A DNA stretch of 64,000 bases from CAWKDG01 sp963848355. Lineage in GTDB: Bacteria > Actinomycetota > Acidimicrobiia > Acidimicrobiales > UBA8190. The stretch spans positions 62,001-126,000 of the forward strand of contig CAWKDG010000001.1 of the NCBI GenBank assembly GCA_963848355.1, read 5' to 3'. The position numbers and the translations under genes are program-made. Shown piece by piece: positions 35,251-43,619 of the stretch. The notes beneath the pieces are model-generated. The model was not told the origin of the DNA. It did not search any database and worked only from the letters and a program-made list of their open reading frames with translations. Each line of letters starts with the position of its first letter. The first letter of the stretch is position 1.

Positions 35251-37146
35251 ATGAAGTACAGGCGGCACTCAGGGGGCATAGCGGCGCGCCTCGGAATGGC
35301 TCTGCTGGCGAGTTCAGCATTGATCGGTGTGACGACGGCCGCTCTCGTCGTGGGAAGCTCGTCGCCGGCGGAGGCGGCTGCCTCGTGCACCTTCGACGGG
35401 TCAACGACCATCGTGACCGGCGTCACGCCGGGAGCGGGGATCACCATCAACTGCACCGGTCTTCCCACCAAGGTCCAGCTCCTGGGCGTCGAGACCAGCG
35501 CGCTGGCGGGACTCGTCTCGAGCAACAACCAGACGGCCGAAGCCGACGTGGGCGCCCTGCAAGGCTTTAACACGGGGGCGTCGGGCACGATTGTGAACAA
35601 GTCGTTCAACGTGCCGTCGCCGTTCGTGGACGGCGACCCCAACGGGGTCTGCCCGCCCACCCAGGCTCAGATCGACGCCGGAGAGGTGGGTTGCCTGTTG
35701 TCTCTGGCGAACCCGAGCACCGAGGTCTCGTACGGAACGGTGACTCTTGATCTACTCCGGCCAGCCGAATCCCCAGGCACCGGCCCTCACGCTCAGTCCC
35801 TCGAGCGCCGGCATCGGCCAGCAGGTGACGATCACCGGTGGCGGCGGTTGGTGGGGGAACGCGGGAGCGGTGACGCCGCTCAACGCGACCAACGTCTCCA
35901 TCGGCGGCGACACCGCCCGCCGATGCCTCGGCGTCCATCAGCGAAGCCTCCTACAACATCGGCAGTCCGCTCGTCTCGCCGACCATCAGCGGGAGCTTCG
36001 TGGTCCCGTGTGGAGTGGCCTCCGGTAGCCCGACGGTCACCGTGGCCGAGCCCAACACCACGGGCCTTCCCGGAACCGCCGCAACCGTCACGGGGTCGGC
36101 ACCACTGACCATCGTCGGGGGTGGAACGAATCCGGCTATCACCTCCATCAGCCCGACCCAGGGGAACCCGTCCGGTGACACGAAGGTGACCATCACCGGC
36201 TGCAATTTCCTCGGCGTGACCTCTGTCGATTTCGGTACCACGCCGGCCCTGAGCTTCACCATCGACAGTGACACCCAGATCACGGCGATCGCGCCCTCCG
36301 GGGATCGGCCAGGTCGACGTGGTCCTGACGGGACCGGGGGGCAAGAGCCCGATCTCGATCGCCACGGCGTTCGGCTACGGCGCCCAGGGGTACGTCCTGG
36401 CCGGTGCCGACGGGGGCGTCTTCGATTTCGGTGGCGCGTACCAGGGTTCGCTGACCGGCTCCCACGTCACCCCTGCGAAACCGATCGTGGGCATCGCCTC
36501 AACGGCGAACGGTGGGGGCTACTGGCTGGCGGGCGCCGACGGCGGAGTGTTCAGCTTCGGCAGTGCCGGCTTCCACGGGTCACTGGCCGGCCAGAAGCTG
36601 GCCAAACCGATCGTGGGTATCGCCGCCACACCCGACGGGAACGGCTACTGGCTCGTCGGCGCCGACGGTGGGGTCTTCGCTTTCGGTAGCGCCGGCTTCT
36701 ACGGGTCGCTTCCCTCTCTGCACGTCACCCCTGCGAAACCGATCGTGGGCATCGCCTCCGCTCCCGACGGGAACGGCTACTGGCTGGTGGGAGCCGACGG
36801 CGGAGTGTTCGCCTTCGGGAGTGCCACCTTCCACGGTTCGATGGCCGGACAGAAGCTCGACAAGCCCGTCGTGGGCATCGCGGCCACGACCGACGGGGGC
36901 GGCTACTGGCTGGTGGGAGGTGACGGCGGGGTGTTCTCCCTGGGCGATGCCGCCTTCCACGGATCGCTGCCGGGGCTCCACCTGACGTCCTACAAGCCGA
37001 TCGTCGGCATCTTGAGCCCCGACAGTGGTGGCTACTGCGTCATCGGCGATGACGGAGGGGTCTACTCCTTCGGGGATGCTCCGTTCTCCGGGAGCCTGGG
37101 TGGGAAGAAACTGTCGTCGGCGATCGTGAGCGGCGCCGCCAGCTGA
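35251..37146 (+). CDS. Large modular secreted protein: CPP module, Ig-like, TIG and six 42-residue repeats; three frameshifts
   Basis: About 630 residues after repair, exported. Signal peptide to about residue 43 (GMALLASSALIGVTTAALVV ... PAEAAA). Module 1 starts CTFDGSTTIVTGVTPGAG and holds GVCPPTQAQIDAGEVGCLL; it matches the secreted protein at 13076-14014. An Ig-like part follows (LTLSPSSAGIGQQVTITGG), then a TIG domain (ITSISPTQGNPSGDTKVTIT) and six GYWLVGADGGVFxFGSAxF repeats shared with the sedolisin at 4283. Frame is regained by removing one base at about 35745-35752, one C at 35916-35918 and one G at 36300-36303. No protease or anchor motif. Function unknown; adhesion or polymer binding is a guess. 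Confidence 0.85.
36388..37137 (+). repeat. Six tandem 42-residue coding repeats
   Basis: Units start GYVLAGADGG, GYWLAGADGG, GYWLVGADGG (twice), GYWLVGGDGG and GYCVIGDDGG at about 126-base spacing. Same family and same copy number as in the sedolisin, but more diverged between units. Confidence 0.85.
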
Positions 37147-37192
37147 TCGTCGGGGCCGTCATGTCTGACACCGTGCCCCCTCGACCAGTGGC

Positions 37193-37393
37193 CTAACGAC
37201 GCCGACCGTGCGGGGCCGTCAGCCGACCGAGGCGACGGTTGGCGCCCCGCAGGGCCCGCTCCACGGCGAAGAGCTCCGACGCCGTCTCGTCGTCGTGCTC
37301 CGACGCGGCCTGGTCGGCGATGGTGACGACGCGGCGGGTCAGCTCGTCGAGGGCGGTGGCGACGGACGAGAGTTCGGCAAACGGAACGGGCAT
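37193..37393 (-). CDS. Small helical protein of 66 residues, function unknown
   Basis: MPVPFAELSSVATALDELTR begins a wholly alpha-helical, charged sequence (TIADQAASEHDDETASELFA) ending in a basic tail (LTAPHGRRR). ATG at 37393. It reads away from hisD and converges with the secreted-protein gene. The heptad-like pattern of Val/Leu/Ala suggests a coiled coil. The frame remains open far into hisD on the opposite strand, but only this part looks like protein. No family recognised. Confidence 0.6.
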   Translation of the reverse strand: MPVPFAELSSVATALDELTRRVVTIADQAASEHDDETASELFAVERALRGANRRLGRLTAPHGRRR

Positions 37394-37507
37394 GGCACGA
37401 TGATGTCCCATGGGGGCGCCGGGGGCGACCTGAGCGCCGGCGGTGGCGTCCCGGGAGGTGATGGGCCGGGCCGGTAGGCCGGCGACCCCGAGTACCATCG
37501 AGTCCCC

Positions 37508-38851
37508 GTGCTCCTCGCTCCACTCGACCTCCGTGGTGTCCCGGCCGCCGGGTTGGCGGCGGCGATACCGCGCCCGCCGTCCGAGTCGACCTTTCCGTCG
37601 GACGAGGTCCGAGCCATCCTCGACGAGGTGCGGACGGGCGGCGATGCCGCGGTCCGGGACCTCACCGAGCGGTTCGACGGAGTGGTCCTCGATAGCGCGG
37701 CCGTGGCCCCCGACGAGATCGCCATCGCCCGTGAGGCGATCACCCCCGAGCTGCGCCGGGCCCTGGAGCTGGCCAACGACCGCATCCTCGCCTATCACCG
37801 GCACGAGCCGACGCCGGTCGGGGATTTCGTCCTCGACGGGGTGACCGTCCGGCACCTCGTGCGTGCGGTCGGTCGTGCCGGCCTGTACGCCCCGGGCGGA
37901 CTGGCCCGGTATCCCTCGACCGTCCTCATGTGTGCAGCCCCGGCCCGGGTGGCGGGGGTGGAGGACCTCGTGCTGTGCGTGCCCCCCGGCCCCGACGGGC
38001 GGATCGCCACCGAGACCCTGGCCGCCGCCGCCATCGCCGGGATCGACGAGGTCTTCGCCGTGGGGGGTGCCCAGGCCGTGGGGGCCATGGCGTACGGGAC
38101 CGAGACGATCCGGTCCGTGGACGTCGTCGTGGGCCCGGGCAACCGCTACGTGGCCGAGGCCAAACGACAGGTGGCGGGCGTGGTGGGCGTCCCGTCCGCC
38201 TTCGCCGGACCGTCGGAGGTCGTGGTCGTGGCGGACGAGACCACGCCCGTGTCCTGGGCCGCCGTCGACATCGTGGTCCAGGCCGAGCACGGACCCGACG
38301 GACTCGCCTGGCTGGTGACGTGGTCCCCGTCGCTGGCCGAGGCCGTGGCCGCGTCGGTGGAGGAGATGGTGGCACGCTCGCCGCGCCGGGGTGCGCTCGA
38401 GGCCACCTTGGGCTCGGGCGGGTACACCGTCCTCGTCGACGGTCCCGACGAGGCCATGGCCGTCGCCAATGCGGTGGCGCCCGAGCACCTGGAGCTGTTG
38501 ATCGAGGGCGCCGAGGCCCTGCTCCCCCTGATCCGCCGGGCCGGGGCCGTTTTCCTCGGCCCCTACGCTCCGGCCAGCGTGGGCGACTACGTGGCCGGGC
38601 CCAATCACGTGCTCCCCACGGCCCGGACCGCCCGGTTCGCGTCGGCGTTGCGGGTCGACGACTTTCGCACCCACATCCACGCCGTGTCCCTCGACGGGGG
38701 GACCCTGGCGCGCTTGGCGCCGTCCGTCGTCGCCATCGCCGAAGCCGAGGGCCTCGTCGCCCACGCCGAGTCCGTGCGCGTGCGCGGGGAGGCGGCACCG
38801 GTTCGCGTGGGCGATGACGCCGTCACCGTCGTCCCTGACGGGAGCCGGTGA
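37508..38851 (+). CDS. hisD: Histidinol dehydrogenase
   Basis: NAD-dependent oxidation of L-histidinol to histidine, the last two steps of the pathway. 447 residues. Signatures: GRAGLYAPGGLARYPSTVLM, GGAQAVGAMAYGTE, VVGPGNRYVAEAKRQVAG, and the catalytic zone SVGDYVAGPNHVLPTARTAR followed by DDFRTHIHAVSLD. GTG start; TACCAT lies 9 bases upstream, so hisD is probably the first gene of this his operon. hisG and hisE are not in the window. Confidence 0.96.
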   Translation: MLLAPLDLRGVPAAGLAAAIPRPPSESTFPSDEVRAILDEVRTGGDAAVRDLTERFDGVVLDSAAVAPDEIAIAREAITPELRRALELANDRILAYHRHEPTPVGDFVLDGVTVRHLVRAVGRAGLYAPGGLARYPSTVLMCAAPARVAGVEDLVLCVPPGPDGRIATETLAAAAIAGIDEVFAVGGAQAVGAMAYGTETIRSVDVVVGPGNRYVAEAKRQVAGVVGVPSAFAGPSEVVVVADETTPVSWAAVDIVVQAEHGPDGLAWLVTWSPSLAEAVAASVEEMVARSPRRGALEATLGSGGYTVLVDGPDEAMAVANAVAPEHLELLIEGAEALLPLIRRAGAVFLGPYAPASVGDYVAGPNHVLPTARTARFASALRVDDFRTHIHAVSLDGGTLARLAPSVVAIAEAEGLVAHAESVRVRGEAAPVRVGDDAVTVVPDGSR

Positions 38852-39937
38852 TGGGGCGGGCCGTACCTGTCCGTGACGACCTTGTCGGACTGAAGGGCTA
38901 TCACTCTCCCCAGGTGGACGTCGAGGTGCGGCTGAACACCAACGAGTCGCCTCTGCCACCACCCGAGGAATGGCTGACGGAGTTGTCCGACGAGCTCCGG
39001 CACATCCACTTCAACCGCTATCCCGATCGCCGCGGCATCGGGTTTGCGCGACGCCCTGGCCCGATTCCACGACGTCGAGCCGACGCAGGTGTTCTGTGCC
39101 AACGGGTCCAACGAGGTGCTGCAGTGCCTGCTCCTCGCCTACGGCGGCGCCGGGCGTACGGCGGCGCTGTTCGAACCGACGTATGCGCTGCACCGTCACA
39201 TCGCCTCGGTCACGGCGACGACGGTGGTGAGCGGATGGCGGAGAGCGGACTTCCGACTCGACCTCGACGTCGTCGATGCACTGCTCCAGACGGCGCAACC
39301 GATCATCACCTTTCTCTGCTCACCGAACAACCCGACGGGCCGCGCCGAGCCGTCCGACGTGGTGGAACACGTGCTCGAGCGGGCGCCGGGTCTGGTGGTG
39401 GTCGACGAGGCCTACGGCCAGTTCGCCCCGTGCAGTGCCCTCGACCTCGTGCGCCGGGGCGGACCCGGCTCCGACCGTCTGGTCGTCGTGCGGACCTTCT
39501 CGAAGACGTGGTCGATGGCCGCCTGCCGCCTGGGCTATCTGGTGGCTTCCCCCGACGTCGTCGACGCCTGCGAGGCGGTGGCCCTTCCGTACCACCTCGA
39601 CGCCGTGACGCAGGCGGCGGGTCGTCTGGCGCTGCGCCACGTGGGGGCCATGGAGGCCCGGGTGGCCACCCTCAACGAGGAACGGGGTCGGATCACGGCG
39701 GTATTGGCCGAGTTGGCCGTGGAGACGTGGCCGTCGGACGCCAATTTCGTCCTCTTCCGTCCCCTGAGCCGCGGCGCCACCGAGGTGTGGAACGACCTGC
39801 TGGCATCATCGGTTCTCGTCCGGGATTGTTCGACGTGGCCCGGGCTCGACGGATGTCTGCGTGTCACCGTGGGGACGGCCCCGGAGAACGACCGGTTCCT
39901 GGCCGCCCTGCGCTCGAGCCTCGAGGAGAAGCCATGA
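38851..39937 (+). CDS. hisC: Histidinol-phosphate aminotransferase, one frameshift
   Basis: PLP-dependent class I/II aminotransferase of about 361 residues after repair. N-terminal VDVEVRLNTNESPLPPPEEW; NRYPDRRGIG ends the first frame, and LRDALARFHDVEPTQVFCAN continues in the next. One T too many in GGGTTT (39043-39045) explains it. Downstream are CSPNNPTGRAEPS, VVDEAYGQFAP and the PLP Lys in VRTFSKTWSMAACRLGYL. ATG 38851 overlaps the hisD stop and lies 6 bases after GGAG; GTG 38848 is possible. Coupled to hisB by ATGA. Confidence 0.94.
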
Positions 39938-40542
39938 CCAGCGCCACCGGTGGACGCCATGCCGTGCGGCAGCGGCGCACCAAGGAAACCGTGATCGAGG
40001 TGTCCGTGGCCATCGACGGGACCGGGGTCGTGGCTGTCTCCACCGGACTGCCCTTCTTCGACCACATGCTGTCCCAGCTCGGGCGCCATGGAGGGTTCGA
40101 CCTCACCGTCACCGCCGACGGCGACCTGCATGTCGACGCCCATCACACGGTGGAGGACGTGGGGATCGTCCTCGGTGAGGCCGTGGCCGAGGCGCTCGGC
40201 GCCAAGGCCGGTGTCCGGCGTTTCGCCTCCATCGCCTTACCGTTGGACGAGGCGCTCGTCGACGTGGCGCTCGATCTGTCGGGCCGACCGTACCTGGCCT
40301 ACGACGTGACCTTCTCGGCCGACGCACCCCCCCTGGGGTCTCCACCGTTCGACCCGCAACTGGCCGAGGAGTTCTGGCGCGCCTTCGTCACCGCTGCGGC
40401 GGTGACGCTGCACGTCCGCATGGTGACGGGCAAGAACACGCACCACATCGTGGAGGCATCGTTCAAGGCGGTGGCCCGCTGCCTGCGTGACGCCGTGCGC
40501 GTCGAGGGCGCCGACGTGCCGTCGACCAAGGGCACCCTGTGA
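39934..40542 (+). CDS. hisB: Imidazoleglycerol-phosphate dehydratase
   Basis: Monofunctional IGPD of 202 residues. The two Mn-binding repeats are seen as FFDHMLSQLGRHGGFDL plus DAHHTVEDVGIVLGEA, and HVRMVTGKNTHHIVEASFKA. No N-terminal histidinol-phosphatase domain, as in other actinobacteria. Start ATG within the hisC stop; hisH begins 28 bases downstream. Confidence 0.97.
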   Translation: MTSATGGRHAVRQRRTKETVIEVSVAIDGTGVVAVSTGLPFFDHMLSQLGRHGGFDLTVTADGDLHVDAHHTVEDVGIVLGEAVAEALGAKAGVRRFASIALPLDEALVDVALDLSGRPYLAYDVTFSADAPPLGSPPFDPQLAEEFWRAFVTAAAVTLHVRMVTGKNTHHIVEASFKAVARCLRDAVRVEGADVPSTKGTL

Positions 40543-40570
40543 CGGTGGCGTCGTGGGCGGAGGACGGGCC

Positions 40571-41212
40571 ATGATCGCCGTCCTCGACTACGGCATCGGC
40601 AACCTCCGCTCGGCCGAGCGAGCCCTCGTCCACCTGGGGGCCGACGCCCGGCTGGTGACCGATCCCGACGACGCCGTCGATGCCGCCGGCATCGTGCTGC
40701 CCGGGGTGGGTGCCTTCGGTGCCTGTGCTCAGGCCCTGCGACGAAGTGGGCTCGCCGAGGTGGCCACCGAGGCGCTGGCCCGGGGCACGCCGTTCCTCGG
40801 CATCTGCATCGGCTTCCAATTGCTCTACGAGGATTCGGAGGAGGCACCGGGCACGCTCGGGCTCGGTGCGCTCCCTGGCACCGTGCGCGCCTTGCCGCCC
40901 GGGGTGAAATGCCCGCAGATGCAGTGGAACCGGCTGCAGCCCCGTTCTGACATGAGAAGTGGACTCCTGGCCGGGTTGGGCGGCGATCCCTGGGTCTATT
41001 TCGTCCACTCGTTCGCCCCGGAGGCCGGCGAGGACGTCGTGGCCACGTGCGACTACGGGGGCGAGGTGACCGCGGCCGTCGAGCGGGGCCCTCTCTGGGG
41101 AACGCAGTTCCACCCCGAGAAGTCGGGTCCCGTCGGTCTCGCCATTCTGGCCAACTTCATCGGGGCGTGCGACCCTTCCCCCGCCGGTGGCCGCCGGCTG
41201 ACGGGGACATGA
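40571..41212 (+). CDS. hisH: Imidazole glycerol phosphate synthase, glutamine amidotransferase subunit
   Basis: Class I amidotransferase of 213 residues that feeds ammonia to HisF. IAVLDYGIGNLRSAERALVH opens it, PGVGAFGACAQAL gives the oxyanion region, the nucleophile Cys is in FLGICIGFQLLYE, and His/Glu of the triad are in WGTQFHPEKSG. ATG 40571 is preceded by GGAGGACGGGCC. Confidence 0.96.
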   Translation: MIAVLDYGIGNLRSAERALVHLGADARLVTDPDDAVDAAGIVLPGVGAFGACAQALRRSGLAEVATEALARGTPFLGICIGFQLLYEDSEEAPGTLGLGALPGTVRALPPGVKCPQMQWNRLQPRSDMRSGLLAGLGGDPWVYFVHSFAPEAGEDVVATCDYGGEVTAAVERGPLWGTQFHPEKSGPVGLAILANFIGACDPSPAGGRRLTGT

Positions 41213-41215
41213 GCG

Positions 41216-41956
41216 ATGGAGCTCTTCCCGGCCATCGATCTGCACGACGGGGTCGCCGTGCGCCTCGTCCAGGGTGACTTCTCCCGCCAACGTAGCTACG
41301 GCGATCCCGTGGACCTGGCCCGGCGGTACGCCGCCGGCGGTGCCCGCTGGATCCACGTCGTCGATCTCGATGCGGCTCGCACGGGGCAACCGGTCAACCG
41401 CGCCGCCGTCCTGGCCATCACCGACGCCGTCGATGTCGGTGTGCAGGTGGGCGGGGGCGTGCGGAGCGAGAAGGACGCCGCCGCCCTCCTCGACGGGGGC
41501 GCGGCGCGCGTGGTGCTCGGGACCGTGGCCGTGCGTGATCCCGATCTGGTCGCCCTCCTGGCCACCACCTTCCCCGGCCGGGTGGTGGTCGGGCTCGACC
41601 ACCGCGGTGGGGGAGCCGATGTCGCCGTGGCCGGCTGGGAACGCGCCGGCGGTACCTCGCTGACCGACGTGCTCGATCGTGTGAGTACCCTCCCCCTGGC
41701 CGCTGTCGTCGTCACCGCCATCGAGCGCGACGGAACCATGGACGGTCCCGATGTCGAAGGCCTGCGTGACGTGCTCTCGCTCAGTCCCCATGACGTCGTC
41801 GCCTCCGGTGGGGTCCGTGGGACGGCGGACCTGGCCGCCCTGGCCCGGCTGCACGCCGGGGACCGGCACCTGGCCGGCGCCATCGTGGGGACAGCCCTGG
41901 TCGAGGGGACCGTGGGCATCGAGGAGGCGGTCGCCGCGTGCGCAGTGTCCGGGTGA
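41216..41956 (+). CDS. hisA: ProFAR isomerase HisA, possibly bifunctional PriA
   Basis: TIM-barrel isomerase of 246 residues. First catalytic Asp in LFPAIDLHDGVAVRLVQGDF, second in TAIERDGTMDGPD; phosphate loops VQVGGGVRS and VASGGVRGT. In many actinobacteria the single gene here (PriA) also does the TrpF reaction. The loop around AVAGWERAGGTS resembles both types, so I cannot decide; no trpF is in the window. Its 3' end overlaps hisF by 19 bases. Confidence 0.93.
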   Translation: MELFPAIDLHDGVAVRLVQGDFSRQRSYGDPVDLARRYAAGGARWIHVVDLDAARTGQPVNRAAVLAITDAVDVGVQVGGGVRSEKDAAALLDGGAARVVLGTVAVRDPDLVALLATTFPGRVVVGLDHRGGGADVAVAGWERAGGTSLTDVLDRVSTLPLAAVVVTAIERDGTMDGPDVEGLRDVLSLSPHDVVASGGVRGTADLAALARLHAGDRHLAGAIVGTALVEGTVGIEEAVAACAVSG

Positions 41957-42711
41957 TCCCGTGCCTCGACGTGGACGGCGGCCGGGTGGTGAAGGGCGTG
42001 CGCTTCGTCGACCTCGTCGACGCCGGCGACCCCGTCGAGCTGGCCGGGCGCTACGACGCCGAGGGTGCCGACGAGCTCGTGTTCCTGGACATCACCGCCT
42101 CCGCCGACGGGCGCGCCACCATGGTGGACGTCGTGGCCCGGACGGCCGACGAGGTGTTCATCCCCTTCACCGTGGGCGGGGGCGTACGCAGCGCCGATGA
42201 CGCCCGACGCCTCTTGCGGGCCGGTGCCGACAAGGTGGCCCTCAATACCGCCGCGTTGGCCGAGCCGGCGCTGGTGCGGACGCTGGCCGAGGAATTCGGG
42301 GCCCAGTGCGTGGTGGTGGCCATCGACGCCCGCCGTCGCGCCGACGGGCGCGGCTGGGACGTCTACACCCACGGTGGGCGCCGGGGAACCGGGCACGCTG
42401 CGGTGGAGTGGGCGGCGCAGTGCGCGGCCACGGGAGCGGGTGAGATCTTGCTCACCTCCATGGATCGCGACGGGACCCGCCAGGGGTTCGATCTGGCCCT
42501 CACCCGGGCCGTGGTCGACGCCGTCGGGGTACCCGTCGTCGCCTCGGGAGGGGTGGGGACTCTCGACCACCTGGTGGAGGGGGCCGTGGAGGGGGGCGCC
42601 GACGCCGTCCTGGCGGCATCCATCTTCCACCGGGGCGAGCACACCATCGCCGAGGCGAAGGCGTATCTGGCGTCCCACGGCGTGTGCGTACGACCACCGT
42701 CGGCCCTGTGA
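41938..42711 (+). CDS. hisF: Imidazole glycerol phosphate synthase, cyclase subunit
   Basis: TIM-barrel cyclase of 257 residues. Catalytic Asp in VRVIPCLDVDGGRVVKGVRF and LLTSMDRDGTRQGFDL; phosphate sites VGGGVRSADDA and VASGGVGTLDHL. Pairs with HisH to make IGP and AICAR. GTG start inside hisA. Confidence 0.97.
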   Translation: MRSVRVIPCLDVDGGRVVKGVRFVDLVDAGDPVELAGRYDAEGADELVFLDITASADGRATMVDVVARTADEVFIPFTVGGGVRSADDARRLLRAGADKVALNTAALAEPALVRTLAEEFGAQCVVVAIDARRRADGRGWDVYTHGGRRGTGHAAVEWAAQCAATGAGEILLTSMDRDGTRQGFDLALTRAVVDAVGVPVVASGGVGTLDHLVEGAVEGGADAVLAASIFHRGEHTIAEAKAYLASHGVCVRPPSAL

Positions 42712-42750
42712 ACGATGCCTGGTTCGGGCGGAGGGATACGGGCCATGCGG

Positions 42751-42756
42751 TACCGT
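42751..42756 (+). promoter_or_regulatory. Candidate internal leaderless promoter within the his operon
   Basis: TACCGT, 7 bases, then GTG of the GroES-like gene. It could give the GroES-like gene, hisI and trpE their own transcript. Confidence 0.45.
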
Positions 42757-42763
42757 GTCCTGG

Positions 42764-43132
42764 GTGAACGCAGCATCGACAGGCTCGTCGAGTCAGCCAC
42801 CGGCCCCGTCGCCGTCGATCACCAAGCAGCCCATCACGATGCTGGCCGACCGGGTCCTGGCGCAGCAGCCACAGGCCGAGGGCGAGCGGCGCTCGCGCGC
42901 CGGGATCCTGATCCCGGCCACCGCCCAGGTGTCGCGCCGCCTGACATGGGCCGAGGTCGTGGCCGTGGGCCCGCACGTACGCACGATCAAGCCCGGGGAC
43001 AAGGTCCTGTTCAATCCGGAGGACCACTTCGAGGTCGAGGTCCAAGGCGACGAGTACGTCATGTTGCGCGAGCGCGACATCCATGCCGTGGCCTCGGAAC
43101 GGATCGACGGTGGCACCGGGCTGTATCTATGA
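42764..43132 (+). CDS. GroES-like co-chaperonin domain protein inside the his operon
   Basis: 122 residues. The C-terminal about 95 residues align by eye with Cpn10: LADRVLAQQPQAEGERRSRA, GILIPATAQ, AEVVAVGPHVRTIKPGDKVL, DEYVMLRERDIHAV. The mobile-loop region reads AEGERRSRAGILIP, so GroEL contact is possible but not assured. The start is uncertain: GTG 42764 (leaderless -10) or ATG 42839. No groEL is near, so this may be a specialised or orphan GroES. Lies between hisF and hisI. Confidence 0.82.
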   Translation: MNAASTGSSSQPPAPSPSITKQPITMLADRVLAQQPQAEGERRSRAGILIPATAQVSRRLTWAEVVAVGPHVRTIKPGDKVLFNPEDHFEVEVQGDEYVMLRERDIHAVASERIDGGTGLYL

Positions 43133-43175
43133 GGACCGCATCCGTGAGTACCGGCCTCGTGGGCCGCGAGGAGTG

Positions 43176-43619
43176 ATGGAGACCCCGTCCGACACCGGGA
43201 CCGGTGGTGCCGCACCTCCGACGGTCCCCGGGCGCGTGGCGACACCGATCGCCTTCAGCGACGCCGACATCGCCATCGTCCGCTTCGGCGCCGACGGCCT
43301 CGTCCCCGCCATCGTGCAGGACGCTGCTGACGGCACGGTGCTGATGATCGGCTACATGGACGAGGTGGCGTTGCGGCGGACACTGTCGAGCGGGCGCTCG
43401 TGGTTCTGGAGCCGTAGCCGGCAGGAATACTGGTGCAAGGGAGAGACCTCGGGCGACCGCCAGTGGGTGCGGGGCGTGCGTTACGACTGCGACGGAGACG
43501 CGCTACTGCTGACGGTGGACCAGGACGGCGTCGGTGCCTGCCACACCGGCGCCCGCAGCTGTTTCTACCGCGCCTTCGGTGACGGTGACGGCGTCTCCGG
43601 GGCTACCTCCCCGGGGTGA
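43176..43619 (+). CDS. hisI: Phosphoribosyl-AMP cyclohydrolase
   Basis: Monofunctional HisI (no HisE domain), 147 residues with an unconserved N-terminus of about 30. Metal and catalytic signatures: YMDEVALRRTLSSGRSWFWS, RQEYWCKGETSGDRQWV, DCDGDALLLTVDQDG, and the zinc Cys pair in VGACHTGARSCFYR. ATG 43176 follows GAGGAG. Overlaps the trpE start. Confidence 0.95.
   Translation: METPSDTGTGGAAPPTVPGRVATPIAFSDADIAIVRFGADGLVPAIVQDAADGTVLMIGYMDEVALRRTLSSGRSWFWSRSRQEYWCKGETSGDRQWVRGVRYDCDGDALLLTVDQDGVGACHTGARSCFYRAFGDGDGVSGATSPG

Noticed and set aside
37394..38962. N-terminal extension of the 66-residue minus-strand gene across hisD
   Set aside because: The extension is antisense to a complete hisD and shows antisense-type composition; only the last 66 codons look like protein.
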